NCBI RefSeq assembly: GCF_024979315.1
Contig: NZ_JANLCK010000003.1
Coordinates: 186,001 to 250,000, forward strand
Origin: Herbiconiux oxytropis
GTDB taxonomy: Bacteria > Actinomycetota > Actinomycetes > Actinomycetales > Microbacteriaceae
Direction of reading: 5' to 3'
DNA: 64,000 nucleotides
The translations under genes and the position numbers were made by a program. Of the stretch, positions 42,266 through 50,687 are shown in pieces. Position 1 is the stretch's first letter, and every line of letters starts with the position of its first letter. The notes under the pieces were generated by a model, which searched no databases, was not told the DNA's origin, and saw only the letters and a program-made list of their open reading frames with translations.

Positions 42266-42559
42266 ATGATCATTCTCCTATCCGTCATCGGAGCCGTCAC
42301 GGTCTTCGTTCTGCCCGGCGGCATCCTCCCGGGCCGTGACGAGACGGAAGGACCCGATCTGCCGCGCGCCATCGTGCAGTTCACGCTTGCGACACTGCTG
42401 GTCTTGCCGGCCTTGAGACAGTGGCGAGGCCGACCACGAGATGGCCAGGACCCTGGGCTGCCGAAATGGATGGCAGCCATCGATGACGTGACCTTCGCAC
42501 GCGCGCTCGACCTCGGGTTCCTCCTGTCGGATCCCACTCCCGAAAGGACTTCACCATGA
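42266..42559 (+). pseudogene. Remnant of GAP-family (Sap/SfLAP-like) membrane protein
   Basis: A 97-residue open frame whose middle, ATLLVLPALRQWRGRPRDGQ then PGLPKWMAAIDDVTFARALD, matches the central loop of GAP-family membrane proteins (sulfolipid-addressing protein type, normally about 220-250 residues with six helices). Both the N-terminal helices and everything after LGFLLS are missing; the end reads DPTPERTSP in place of the usual PKN helix. The frame overlaps the next ATG by four bases, so it may still be translated. Best read as a deletion product of an ancestral gene. The family assignment is from memory of the motif and should be tested by a profile search. Confidence 0.6.
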
Positions 42560-43533
42560 CATCAATTCCCGTGAACGTGCAGAACTTCAACCGGGCCGAA
42601 TCCGATCTGATGTTCTCCCGCCTGGGCGCCGGCGTCGGCTTGGGCACCTGGACCCACACGCGTGAACTCGACTCGCTCGGCGATCAACCCGTGATCCGTC
42701 AGAACCGCGACACCCTCTACAGCTTCGCGATCATCGACGTTCGCGACCCCGTCACAGTCACGCTCCCCGACACTCGCGGTCGATACATCTCCGTGTGGGT
42801 GGTCAACCAGGACCACTTCGGCCCGATCATCCTGAGCCATCCAGGTGAACATCTCCTCACCCGCGATCTCGTCGGCACCGACTACGCCGCCCTCATCGTG
42901 CGCATCCTCGTCGACCCCACCAGCAGCGACGACGTCGCCGAGGTGAACCACCTGCAGGACGCCCTCGCCATCGACGGCGGCGGCACCGAGCGGTTCCCCT
43001 ATGCCGAGTACGACGAGCACTCCCAGGCCCAGACCCGCGACGCGATCCTCACTCTCGCCCGCGGCGTCTCCACCTACGACCACGCATTCGGTGCCGCTGG
43101 ACAGGTCGACCCGATCATGCATCTGCTCGGCACCGCATCCGGTTGGGGTGGCCTGCCCGAACACGAGGCCACCTACGTCAACTTCGACGATGACCTCCCC
43201 GTCGGGGAGTATCGGCTCCGCCTGAAAGACGTCCCGGTCGATTCGTTCTGGTCCGTGTCCGTTTACAACGCAGCCGGCTACTTCGAGGAGAACACGCTCG
43301 GCGTGAACAGCATCAACAGCGTGACGGCCACACCGGACGACGATGGCGGCGTCACCGTCCACTTCGGAACGTTCACCACCGCCCCCGACCATGCGATGAA
43401 CGCGCTGCCCATCATGCCCGGGTGGAACTACGTGCTGCGGCTGTACCGCCCGCGTGCCTCCGTGCTCGATGGCACCTGGAAAGCCCTCGCCCCGAAGCGC
43501 TCTGATATCCACGCCCGACCAGAAGGAGACACC
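42556..43533 (+). CDS. DUF1214/DUF1254-type protein with disrupted 3' end
   Basis: About 326 codons encoding a cytoplasmic DUF1254/DUF1214-type protein: VIRQNRDTLYSFAIIDV, GRYISVWVVNQDHF, GTASGWGGLPEHEATYVNF, FWSVSVYNAAGYFEENTLG, INSVTATPDDDGGVTVHFG and GWNYVLRLYRPRASVLDGTW are conserved. Family members normally stop a few residues after DGTW. Here the frame does not stop: it continues over a second in-frame ATG at 43534 and on, antisense to the DUF2142 gene, to 44976. A TGA at 43503-43505 in another frame suggests a one-base indel removed the natural stop. The coordinates given end before ATG 43534. AAAGGA lies seven bases before ATG 42556. Function of the family is unclear. Confidence 0.7.
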
Positions 43534-43668
43534 ATGACGCAGGCAGCAACCATCCCCGCGGCTGCGGCCGGAGTTCTCTACACGGGACCGGGGAATGGAT
43601 GTATCGGTGGCGGGTGCCCGCCAGGATCCTCGTGGCCGCCGCAGGTACCGCGCTGCTTCTCGACCGCC
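43534..43668 (+). pseudogene. Truncated gene start at island edge
   Basis: A perfect ribosome site AAGGAG (43523-43528) is followed five bases on by ATG 43534. A second ATG at 43599, in another frame, begins MYRWRVPARILVAAAGTALL, which looks like a signal or membrane helix start. Either way the reading runs straight into the antisense of the DUF2142 stop at 43669, so this is the beginning of a gene whose remainder has been lost. Confidence 0.45.
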
Positions 43669-45330
43669 CTAGATGCGCGGTGCCGCGGCGTAGCCGTCGA
43701 TCGGCGGCACGGCGTCGTACTCCTCGATCACCGGCTCCGGCCGCGGGTCGCGGAACGCTGCGGCCACCGTGATCGCGAGGCCGAGGGAGACCACCGCGAA
43801 CGCGATCATGAGCGGCAGGGCGCCGAGCGGCGGCTCCCAGGCCCCCGGCTCGAACATCTGCAGCCAGTCGACCGAGTAGCCCACCGTCATCCGGCGCATC
43901 GTGGTGAGGAACGCCCACGACACGATGAAGGCCCAGGCGATGCCGGTGAGCCAGGCGAGCGCCGTGACCAGGCCGCGCCCGCGCCGCGCGCTGGCCACGA
44001 GCATCCCGCGCTCGTCGACCCGCTGCTGCCAGCGCAGAAAGCGGTCGCTCGACGCGATGCAGGCGGCCATGCCGACCAGCAGCGCCATCATCAGCACGAG
44101 CGTGTAGCGGCCCTGCCAGATGAAGCCGCCCTTGGTGACGTAGAACGACTGGATGAACGCGGGCAGGAAGAAGAAGGCGAGGGCGGTCAGCACCACGAAC
44201 ACGAGCCTGCGGCCCCGCACGAACAGCACGACGCCGAGCACGAGCAGCCCGAACAGGGCGTAGGCGATGAAGTAGAGAGGCGGCGACAGGGGAGTGTCGA
44301 GCCAGCCCAGGATGCCGACCATCTGCCGGATCCGCAGATAGGTGTTGCCGATCTCGCCGAAGAAGCCCTCCACGGGCGTGAGCCCTACGCCGGGGTTCGT
44401 CTGCACGATCTCGGGGCCCGTGCTGGGGCCTGTGCCGAGGGAGTTGCTCGAGAGGGTCCACCACGCGCTGTAGAGCGCCGTGATTCCGATGAGGAGGATG
44501 CTCACGATGACGCCCGGGCGCTTGAGCAGGGCTCCGAGCTCCCGGCCCTTCAGCAGCACGAGCGGCAGCACGAGGAGGAGGGCCACCCAGAGCGGCGAGA
44601 TGCCGCGCGTGTTCGACACGAGCGCCGCCGCCACGACCACGAGCGCCAGGCGGGAGCCGAGCAGCTTCTCCTGCGGGTCGAGCACGATGCCGAGCATCGC
44701 GGCGAACAGGGCGAGGCCGCCCGTGAACTCGAGCGCGTTGGGGTTCACGGTGCCCATGAGGTAGAGCACGATCGGGGTGACGCCGATCAGGATTCCCAGG
44801 CTCGGCACCCGCGGGAGCCGCCACGCCGCGACCACCCAGAAGGCGGCGGCGAGGAAGAGCGAGGTGAGCACGGCGCTCATGATGCGCATGGCGTAGATGC
44901 CGCTCGTGTCGGGCAGCAGGAGCGAGGGCCAGCCCACGAGCATGTAGTACACGGGGTTGTAGAGGCTCGCCGATGAGAACGTCTCGACGATCTCGTTCGG
45001 GTCGCCGCTGAAGCCGGGCGCACAGGATGCGGGGGTGTCGGCGAAGAAGGCGAAGCAGCCCTGGGCGTACTCGGCGGCGAAGGCGGCGGGCACGTGCAGC
45101 ACGCCGCCGGTGGTGATCATCTCGGCCGGCAGCAGCTCACCGCGCACCACCGAGGCGGCCTTCACGACGTGCGCCGGCTCATCCGGAGACCCGCCGATGG
45201 GCGTGGCGACCGCCCAGAGCGTGCCCAGCAGGGCCAGCAGCAGCCACGGCAGCAGGAAGTGCCGGCCGGCGGTGCGGTGGGGGCGGGCGAGCTGCTGGCG
45301 GAGGGCGGCGGCGGAGGGGACGAACGTCAT
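43669..45330 (-). CDS. DUF2142-family polytopic membrane protein
   Basis: Integral membrane protein of 553 residues with about eleven helices. It belongs to the DUF2142 family found in surface polysaccharide loci; WAVATPIGGSPDEPAHVVKA (about 39-58), with SPDEPAH after the first helix, is the family hallmark and resembles the acidic first loop of GT-C transferases. A polyprenyl-phosphate-dependent glycosyltransferase activity is suspected but not established. It begins 7 nt after the DUF2304 gene and closes the DPM-DUF2304-DUF2142 operon. Its stop lies at the edge of the probable inserted segment to the left. Confidence 0.88.
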   Translation of the reverse strand: MTFVPSAAALRQQLARPHRTAGRHFLLPWLLLALLGTLWAVATPIGGSPDEPAHVVKAASVVRGELLPAEMITTGGVLHVPAAFAAEYAQGCFAFFADTPASCAPGFSGDPNEIVETFSSASLYNPVYYMLVGWPSLLLPDTSGIYAMRIMSAVLTSLFLAAAFWVVAAWRLPRVPSLGILIGVTPIVLYLMGTVNPNALEFTGGLALFAAMLGIVLDPQEKLLGSRLALVVVAAALVSNTRGISPLWVALLLVLPLVLLKGRELGALLKRPGVIVSILLIGITALYSAWWTLSSNSLGTGPSTGPEIVQTNPGVGLTPVEGFFGEIGNTYLRIRQMVGILGWLDTPLSPPLYFIAYALFGLLVLGVVLFVRGRRLVFVVLTALAFFFLPAFIQSFYVTKGGFIWQGRYTLVLMMALLVGMAACIASSDRFLRWQQRVDERGMLVASARRGRGLVTALAWLTGIAWAFIVSWAFLTTMRRMTVGYSVDWLQMFEPGAWEPPLGALPLMIAFAVVSLGLAITVAAAFRDPRPEPVIEEYDAVPPIDGYAAAPRI

Positions 45331-45337
45331 GAGTGCC

Positions 45338-45721
45338 TTACGGATTGCGGCGTGGCTGCAGGGCGTCGGCGACGGCCTTCTCGAGCTCCTTGATGCGGAG
45401 ATCCTGCAGGGCCACGGTCTCGGCCAGGGTACGGGTCTCGGCTTCGAGCTCGGTGAGTTCGCCGGAGTGCTGGATGGAGACGAGCACCAGCACGGCGATG
45501 CTGAGGAAGAAGACCAGGTTGGTGGGCACCGTGACGCCGACGAGCGCGGCGGCCCAGCCCAGCGTGTCGGGGAAGACGCTCACGACGAGGGCCGCGAGCC
45601 CGGCGAGCAGCCACCACACGGCGTGCCGCTCGCGGAGGTGGTGGCGGCGCAGCGACTCGATCACGACAGCGAGGGCGATGAGCGCTGCGATGATGCCGAA
45701 GACGTAGGTGACTGTGTTCAT
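45338..45721 (-). CDS. DUF2304-family small membrane protein
   Basis: A 127-residue protein with three membrane helices (VTYVFGIIAALIALAVVIES, then AVWWLLAGLAALVVSVFP, then a third near 60-85) and a cytoplasmic coiled coil at the C-terminus (ELEAETRTLAETVALQDLRI). The R-R-H-x-L-R-E-R-H-A-V-W-W segment is typical of DUF2304, which regularly follows DPM-like transferases. It may act as a membrane partner of the GT2 encoded 12 nt upstream, in the way GtrA-like proteins do. ATG 45721. Confidence 0.88.
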   Translation of the reverse strand: MNTVTYVFGIIAALIALAVVIESLRRHHLRERHAVWWLLAGLAALVVSVFPDTLGWAAALVGVTVPTNLVFFLSIAVLVLVSIQHSGELTELEAETRTLAETVALQDLRIKELEKAVADALQPRRNP

Positions 45722-45733
45722 GGGAGACCGTGT

Positions 45734-46471
45734 TCAGAGACTCACGACGGGTTCGCGCAGGGCGATCGGCGGGCGGATGAGGGCGACGAAGAGAGCCATG
45801 CCGGCGCGCGCCAGGTAGACGGCGGCCTTGTAGGGGTTGTGCGAGGGCGTTCCGCCGGCCCGCGGGCGCATGGCCACGGCCACCTGGGTGACGGTGAGCT
45901 TGGCGCGGGCGGCGATCACGAGCGACTCGACGGTGTCGCCGAGGTACTCCGAGGGGTAGTGCTGGGCGAACAGTGCGACGGCCCGCGGGCCGCTGGCCCG
46001 GAAGCCCGAGGTGGTGTCGGTGAGCTTGGTCTTGGTGAGCCGGCTCAGGATGGACGAGAGCACCACCATGGCCCAGCGCCTCGGCCCGTGCACCGTGTAC
46101 TGCCCGACTCCTGCGAAACGGGCACCGAGCACGAGGTCGTGGTCTCCCAGTCGCTCGACGAGCTCGGCGATGCCGGCCGGGTCGTGCTGCCCATCGGAGT
46201 CGACCTGCACGACGTTGGCGAAGCCCTTCTCGAGCGCGTACTTGAAGCCCGCGCGCATGGCACCGCCGACGCCGAGGTTGATCGGCAGCCGCAGCACCGT
46301 CGCGCCCGCGGACTCGGCCTCGCGGTAGGTCTGGTCGACCGAACCGTCGTCGACCACGAGGCAGGATGCCCCGGGAACGGTGGCGAAGACCTCGCGCACG
46401 ACGGCGGCGACCGACTCCTCCTCGTTGAACGCGGGCATCACGATCAGCGTGCGTTCGAGGGCGGTCGGCAT
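45734..46471 (-). CDS. DPM-like polyprenyl-phosphate glycosyltransferase (GT2)
   Basis: GT2 enzyme of 245 residues without membrane helices, like dolichol-phosphate mannose synthase catalytic subunits. ALERTLIVMPAFNEEESVAA opens the domain; VVDDGSVDQTYREA, LPINLGVGGAMRAGFKYAL and VVQVDSDGQHDPAGIAELV carry nucleotide and metal residues. TDTTSGFRASGPRAVALF is the family's conserved acceptor segment. It should load mannose or another hexose onto polyprenyl phosphate for outer-face GT-C enzymes. ATG 46471 is preferred over upstream ATGs at 46480/46483 because TATGAT lies seven bases before it. Confidence 0.9.
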   Translation of the reverse strand: MPTALERTLIVMPAFNEEESVAAVVREVFATVPGASCLVVDDGSVDQTYREAESAGATVLRLPINLGVGGAMRAGFKYALEKGFANVVQVDSDGQHDPAGIAELVERLGDHDLVLGARFAGVGQYTVHGPRRWAMVVLSSILSRLTKTKLTDTTSGFRASGPRAVALFAQHYPSEYLGDTVESLVIAARAKLTVTQVAVAMRPRAGGTPSHNPYKAAVYLARAGMALFVALIRPPIALREPVVSL

Positions 46472-46478
46472 GACGCCC

Positions 46479-46484
46479 ATCATA
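46479..46484 (-). promoter_or_regulatory. -10 hexamer of leaderless DPM operon
   Basis: TATGAT on the minus strand, seven bases before ATG 46471; same sequence and spacing as at the lipoprotein gene 31934. Confidence 0.5.
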
Positions 46485-46525
46485 GCTCCGGGGCCCTCCG
46501 CGAGCCGTGAGGCGGGCGGGGCGGC

Positions 46526-47965
46526 ATGCCCTATCGTTTCGGGTGTGAGGGCGAGTTGACGGCCGGGCGGCCCCTGCGCGAGCGCGAGGGCATCGTCGCG
46601 ACGGCGGTGGGTCTCGTGGTGGCTGTCGTGGCGTTCCTGCGCATCCCGGCTGCGGATCTCGGTGTCGTCTGGGCCGAGGACGGCGCGGTCTTCCTCACTC
46701 AGCGACTCGCCGAGGGGCCGTTCGCCACCTGGTTCTCGCCCTACGACGGCTATCTGCACCTCGTGCCGCGCATCCTGGCCGACCTCGTGGTGTCGGTGCT
46801 GCCGCTGGAGTGGTTCGGCGTGGGCATCGGTGTCGGCACGTGTCTCGTGGCGGGGGCCGTGGGAGCGTTCGTGTTCGTCGCGTCGCGCGACGTCGTGACG
46901 CCGCTGCCTGTGCCGTTCGGACCGCCTGTCCGGTTCGCGCTCCCTGCCCGGTTCCTGCTCGCGGGCCTCGTGGTGCTCCTGCCGACCGTGAGCTTCGAGG
47001 TGCTCGGCAACGCCGCCAACCTGCACTGGCTGCTGCTGTGGCTCGCGCCCTGGCTCGTGCTCGTGCGGCCGCGCACGCGCACGGCGGGGGCGCTCGTCGG
47101 GGTGCTCGCGCTCGTCGTCGGGCTCTCCGAGATCCAGGCCGCAGTGGTGCTGCCGTTCGCCGTGCTGCCGTTCCTCCTGCTGCGATGGCGGGAGCGCGCG
47201 GGGCTGCCGGTGCGGGCGGCTCTCGTGCTCGCCTTCGCGGTGCAGCTCGTGACGACGCTCCTGAGCGAGCGGGCCGCCCGGCCGCCCGTGCTGCCGGATG
47301 TGCTCTCGACGGTGCTGGGGTTCGCGGTCAACGCGGTGCTGATGCCGTTCCTCGGGCAGCACCACGCGGCGAACCTCGTGCTCGCGACGGGCGGCTGGGT
47401 GGCCGCCGCGGCACTCGCGCTCCTGGCCGGCGCCCTGGCGGTGGTGCTCCTGCGCGGCGGCCGGGTGCGCGCTGTGGCCGCCGGTCTGCTCGCCTGGAGC
47501 GCGGTGGTGCTCTGGACCGCGGGGTTCGTGCTCAACCCCAATCCCGCGTTCTTCTACGCGCAGTTCGGGCGCGATCAGTGGGAGGCGCTCGGCCCGCTCC
47601 GCTACGGCGTCGTCCCGGCGATGTGCGTGCTGGCGATCGTGATCCTCGCCATCACGGTGCTCGTCGCGCCGGCGCCGGCGCCAGCGCGGTCGGGCAGTGG
47701 CGGCCGGATGCTCCGCGCGAGCTGGATCGCGGGTGCGCTCGCGGCCGTCGGGGCGGTCGCGCTGATCGCGTGGCAGCTCGTCGGCAGCGCGGGCTCCTCC
47801 ATTCGCACCTCGGGCCCCGAGTGGGCGGAGACGGTGCGCACGGGGGAGACGGCCTGCGAGGCCCCGGACGCCCCCGAGGAGCTCGCCCTCCCGGTCCATC
47901 CCCCCACCTGGTCGGCCACCGTCGCTTGCGCGCTCCTGGCTCCCACCCCCGCCCCCACCCGCTGA
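46526..47965 (+). CDS. Polytopic membrane protein of unknown function
   Basis: Integral membrane protein of up to 479 residues with about ten helices. After the first helix comes LGVVWAEDGAVFLTQRLAEG, then FSPYDGYLHLVPRILADL: an acidic first loop (AEDG) followed by an aromatic DGY segment, again resembling GT-C transferases. No family is recognised. The start is uncertain: ATG 46526 contains the hexamer TATCGT (46532-46537) in its own codons, so transcription may begin near 46544 and translation at TTG 46556. Divergent from the DPM operon; probable surface-glycan role by position only. Confidence 0.72.
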   Translation: MPYRFGCEGELTAGRPLREREGIVATAVGLVVAVVAFLRIPAADLGVVWAEDGAVFLTQRLAEGPFATWFSPYDGYLHLVPRILADLVVSVLPLEWFGVGIGVGTCLVAGAVGAFVFVASRDVVTPLPVPFGPPVRFALPARFLLAGLVVLLPTVSFEVLGNAANLHWLLLWLAPWLVLVRPRTRTAGALVGVLALVVGLSEIQAAVVLPFAVLPFLLLRWRERAGLPVRAALVLAFAVQLVTTLLSERAARPPVLPDVLSTVLGFAVNAVLMPFLGQHHAANLVLATGGWVAAAALALLAGALAVVLLRGGRVRAVAAGLLAWSAVVLWTAGFVLNPNPAFFYAQFGRDQWEALGPLRYGVVPAMCVLAIVILAITVLVAPAPAPARSGSGGRMLRASWIAGALAAVGAVALIAWQLVGSAGSSIRTSGPEWAETVRTGETACEAPDAPEELALPVHPPTWSATVACALLAPTPAPTR

Positions 47966-48070
47966 GTCGCGCCGCAGCGAGAGGGGCATGGGCGTCGCCG
48001 CCCCCACCCCGCCCGCTGCCGCAGGCACGTCCCCGCTGGTGGTCCGCTCTGCCCCGCCGTACCGCATCCA

Positions 48071-48126
48071 CTTGACACTGGATGCGCCTCAAGCCGTCGA
48101 CTTGACACATCTCGTGCCAAGTCGAC
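48071..48126 (+). repeat. Intergenic repeat unit 1 with hairpin
   Basis: A 56-nt unit in the 354-nt gene-free stretch 47966-48319. It starts CTTGACACTGGATGCGC and ends in a 31-nt inverted repeat at 48096-48126 (arms GTCGACTTG/CAAGTCGAC, extended by three more pairs across one mismatch). A second copy lies 135 nt downstream. Otherwise the stretch shows no gene. Confidence 0.75.
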
Positions 48127-48205
48127 GCTCTTAGGCCCAACTTCTGTCAAGTCGCGCGCGGTCGCGAGGCCTGGAGTGGCGGCGAATCCCACCGCGGGAC
48201 GGCGA

Positions 48206-48261
48206 CTTGACACTAGATGCGCGAATAGGCGCCGACTTGGCACATCTTGTGTCAAGTCGGC
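48206..48261 (+). repeat. Intergenic repeat unit 2 with hairpin
   Basis: Second copy of the 56-nt unit: CTTGACACTAGATGCGC, then a 31-nt inverted repeat at 48231-48261 (arms GCCGACTTG/CAAGTCGGC, further pairs inward). Base changes between the copies keep pairing (GTCGAC to GCCGAC matched by GTCGGC), suggesting the hairpin is selected. Confidence 0.75.
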
Positions 48262-48319
48262 TACAGCGGGCGACTGCTACCGCGGGGGCGGCGAGCGGTG
48301 GTGGCGGCGACGCGCGGGG

Positions 48320-49297
48320 CTAGCGGAGGCGGCGCTCGAGGGGCGCGGGGATGCGGCCGGTGCGGGAGGCCCAGCCGTCGCGGAGGCCCGCGGCCATGGC
48401 GCGCAGGCGCGCGGTGCGGCCAGGAGCCAGCGCGAGCACGATGGCGCAGTGCCGGAGGTCGCCGAGGGTCTCGCGGAGGGCCCAGCCGAGAGCGCCGCGG
48501 GAGTGGCGGCGGTTGAGCAGCACGCGGTTCCGCAGCAGATAGTAATAGCGGAACGGGCGGCTCACCACGAGCCCGATCGGCGGCCGCCCTGCGAGGGCGA
48601 GCAGTCGCGTGAGCAGGGCGGGGTGGAAGCGGTCGCCGAGGCTGTGGCCGAGCGTCGCGCGGTCGGCGAGCAGCACCCGCAGTCCGCAGGCGGCGACCCT
48701 CAACGCGTAGTCGGTGTCGACCCCGTCGATGAAGAGCGGCTCCGCGAACCCGCCCACGCGGTCGAGGGTCGTGGCCGGCAGCAGCATGCCCGACTGGATG
48801 GGCGTCGTGCCGAGAAGGAAGCCGCGCGAGTAGCCGGTCACCTGCGAGGGCAGGCCCTCGATGCGGGCGGGTGCCACGAGGCCCACGGGCAGCCCGGCGG
48901 CCATCGCCTGCTCGAAGGTCGCGACGAGCGTGGCCACGAAGTCGTCGCCGATCGCGGAGTCCTGGTCGAAGGTCAGCACGAACCGCGGTGAAGCGCCACG
49001 CTCCGGCGTGCGCGCTGCCGCGATGCCGGAGTTCAGGGCCGCCGCGATGCCGCGGTTCGAGCGGTGCCGGACGACCCGCGCGCCGGCCGCCTCCGCCTCG
49101 ACCAGCGGGCCCTCGGCATCCGGAGCCCCGCCGGTGTCGTCGACGACCACGACGGTCGCCGCCTGTGCCAGCAGGGCGCGCACGAGCGGCACGAGACGAT
49201 CGCCGGGGCGGTAGGCCGTGACGACAGCCGCCACCGCCACCGCAGCCGCCGCAGTCGCCGCCGGCGCGGTCTCGGGCATGGGCGATGGCACGACCAC
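48320..49297 (-). CDS. GT2-family glycosyltransferase (rhamnosyltransferase-like)
   Basis: GT-A enzyme of about 325 residues. AVVTAYRPGDRLVPLVRALL, VVVVDDTGGAPDAEG, RHRSNRGIAAALNSGI and FVLTFDQDSAIGDDFV (metal site) are followed by DRVGGFAEPLFIDGVDTDYA and a YYYLLRNRVLLNRR segment, the pattern of rhamnosyltransferases such as RfbF/WbbL relatives. The start is taken at GTG 49297 (GGAG eight bases upstream); ATG 49279 is an alternative. It is transcribed divergently from the flippase gene and ends at the hairpin-containing intergenic region. Confidence 0.88.
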   Translation of the reverse strand: MVVPSPMPETAPAATAAAAVAVAAVVTAYRPGDRLVPLVRALLAQAATVVVVDDTGGAPDAEGPLVEAEAAGARVVRHRSNRGIAAALNSGIAAARTPERGASPRFVLTFDQDSAIGDDFVATLVATFEQAMAAGLPVGLVAPARIEGLPSQVTGYSRGFLLGTTPIQSGMLLPATTLDRVGGFAEPLFIDGVDTDYALRVAACGLRVLLADRATLGHSLGDRFHPALLTRLLALAGRPPIGLVVSRPFRYYYLLRNRVLLNRRHSRGALGWALRETLGDLRHCAIVLALAPGRTARLRAMAAGLRDGWASRTGRIPAPLERRLR

Positions 49298-49338
49298 AGA
49301 CCCCTCTCCGCCCCCGGAACCTCCGAGGGAGCGAACAC

Positions 49339-49344
49339 TATGCT
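49339..49344 (+). promoter_or_regulatory. Possible -10 of flippase operon
   Basis: TATGCT followed by eight bases and ATG 49353; slightly longer spacing than the strict leaderless cases. Confidence 0.35.
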
Positions 49345-49352
49345 TGCACCCT

Positions 49353-50687
49353 ATGACCGATCCGAGCCAGGAGCCGACTCCACGAAGCGGCGGGCCGACG
49401 ATCGGTCGCCGCTCATTCGTGGGGGTCGGGGCCGCCTCGCTCTTCTCGGCGGCGGTCGGCTTCGCCGTGCTCCTGATCGTGCCGCTCACGCTCGACAAGG
49501 CCGACACCACCGTGTTCATCGGCTTCTGGTCGATGCTGTTCGCGTTCTTCGGGATCCTCGGCGGGCTCTCGGCCGAGAGCACGAGAGCCGTGCACGTGAG
49601 CGACCGCCTCGAGCGCGCCCCCGGCGGTGGGCACGAACCCCGGATGCTCCTCGTGGGCCTCGGCGTGGGCGTGGCGGCGGGCGTGCTGCTCTGGGCCACG
49701 AGCCTGTGGTGGGGGCCACGCGTGCTCACCGAGGAGTACGCCTGGCTCGCAATGCCGCTCAGCTGCTCGATCGCGCTCTTCTCGGGCCACGCCACGATCG
49801 TGGGCGTGCTCGGCGGGCGCCTGCAGTGGAACACCTTCGCCCGGCTCGTGATCGGCGACTCGCTGCTGCGCCTCGCCCTCATCGTGGTCGCGGCCATCAC
49901 CGCGGCCTTCGTGGGCGGGTTCGCGCTCGCCGCGAGCGTCTCGTCGGTGACCTGGCTGATCGGTCTGCTCTTCTCGCCCACCCTCCGGCAGGCCGCGACG
50001 GCTCGCGCCGACACCTCGCTCGGCCCGTTCCTCGCGCGGATCGGGCACGCCTGCCTCGCCTCGGGATCGAGCGCCGTGCTCGTGGTGGGCTTCCCCGTCG
50101 TGCTCGCCCTCACCTCGACCGAGGAGGTCTACGCGGCCGCCGCACCGTTGCTGCTCGCCATCACCTTCACGCGCGCGCCCCTGCTCATCCCCCTCAACGC
50201 CTACCAGGGTGTCGCCATCGCCCACTTCGTCAACAACCGCTCGGCGGGCCTCAAGGCGCTCTGGCCGGTGGCGCGGCTCATGGCCGTGATCGCCGTGGTG
50301 GGGGCCGTGCTCGGCGGGTTCCTCGGCCCCGTGCTGCTCGTGCTCGTCTACGGCGAGGGCTATGTCGTGAGCGGCTGGGTGATCGCGGGGCTCGTGATCG
50401 CGGCCGGGACGCTCGCGCTCGTCACTCTCACGGGTGCCGTCTGCCTCGCGGTCGACCGCCACCGGGCGTACTCCGCGGGCTGGATCGCGGCGACCGTCCT
50501 GGCCGTGATCGTGCTGCTGCTGCCCCTCGACATCGAGCTGCGGGCCGTGCTGGCCCTCATGATCGGGCCGCTCGCAGGTCTCGCCATCCACATCACCGCC
50601 CTGCGACGAGCCGCCAGGGAGCCGGAGGGCGGCGCCGCGACCGACGACGCCGAGAGCGCGCCCCCGAACGACGAGGAGACCCCATGA
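49353..50687 (+). CDS. Wzx-like polysaccharide flippase / MOP-type membrane protein
   Basis: Membrane protein of 444 residues with about twelve helices, arranged like polysaccharide flippases of the MOP superfamily: RRSFVGVGAASLFSAAVGFA at the N-terminus, paired helices, FGILGGLSAESTRA and YGEGYVVSGWVIAGLVIAAG late in the chain. Such proteins flip lipid-linked repeat units. Sequence conservation in this group is low, so the call rests on topology plus context: a GT2 gene overlaps its end by four bases, and two O-antigen-ligase-like genes lie close by. The cytoplasmic tail is acidic and ends with DEETP. Confidence 0.75.
   Translation: MTDPSQEPTPRSGGPTIGRRSFVGVGAASLFSAAVGFAVLLIVPLTLDKADTTVFIGFWSMLFAFFGILGGLSAESTRAVHVSDRLERAPGGGHEPRMLLVGLGVGVAAGVLLWATSLWWGPRVLTEEYAWLAMPLSCSIALFSGHATIVGVLGGRLQWNTFARLVIGDSLLRLALIVVAAITAAFVGGFALAASVSSVTWLIGLLFSPTLRQAATARADTSLGPFLARIGHACLASGSSAVLVVGFPVVLALTSTEEVYAAAAPLLLAITFTRAPLLIPLNAYQGVAIAHFVNNRSAGLKALWPVARLMAVIAVVGAVLGGFLGPVLLVLVYGEGYVVSGWVIAGLVIAAGTLALVTLTGAVCLAVDRHRAYSAGWIAATVLAVIVLLLPLDIELRAVLALMIGPLAGLAIHITALRRAAREPEGGAATDDAESAPPNDEETP

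Noticed and set aside
43534-44976. C-terminal extension of the DUF1214 frame
   Set aside because: Runs antisense to the well-supported DUF2142 gene and is Arg/Glu/His-rich; treated as read-through after a lost stop.
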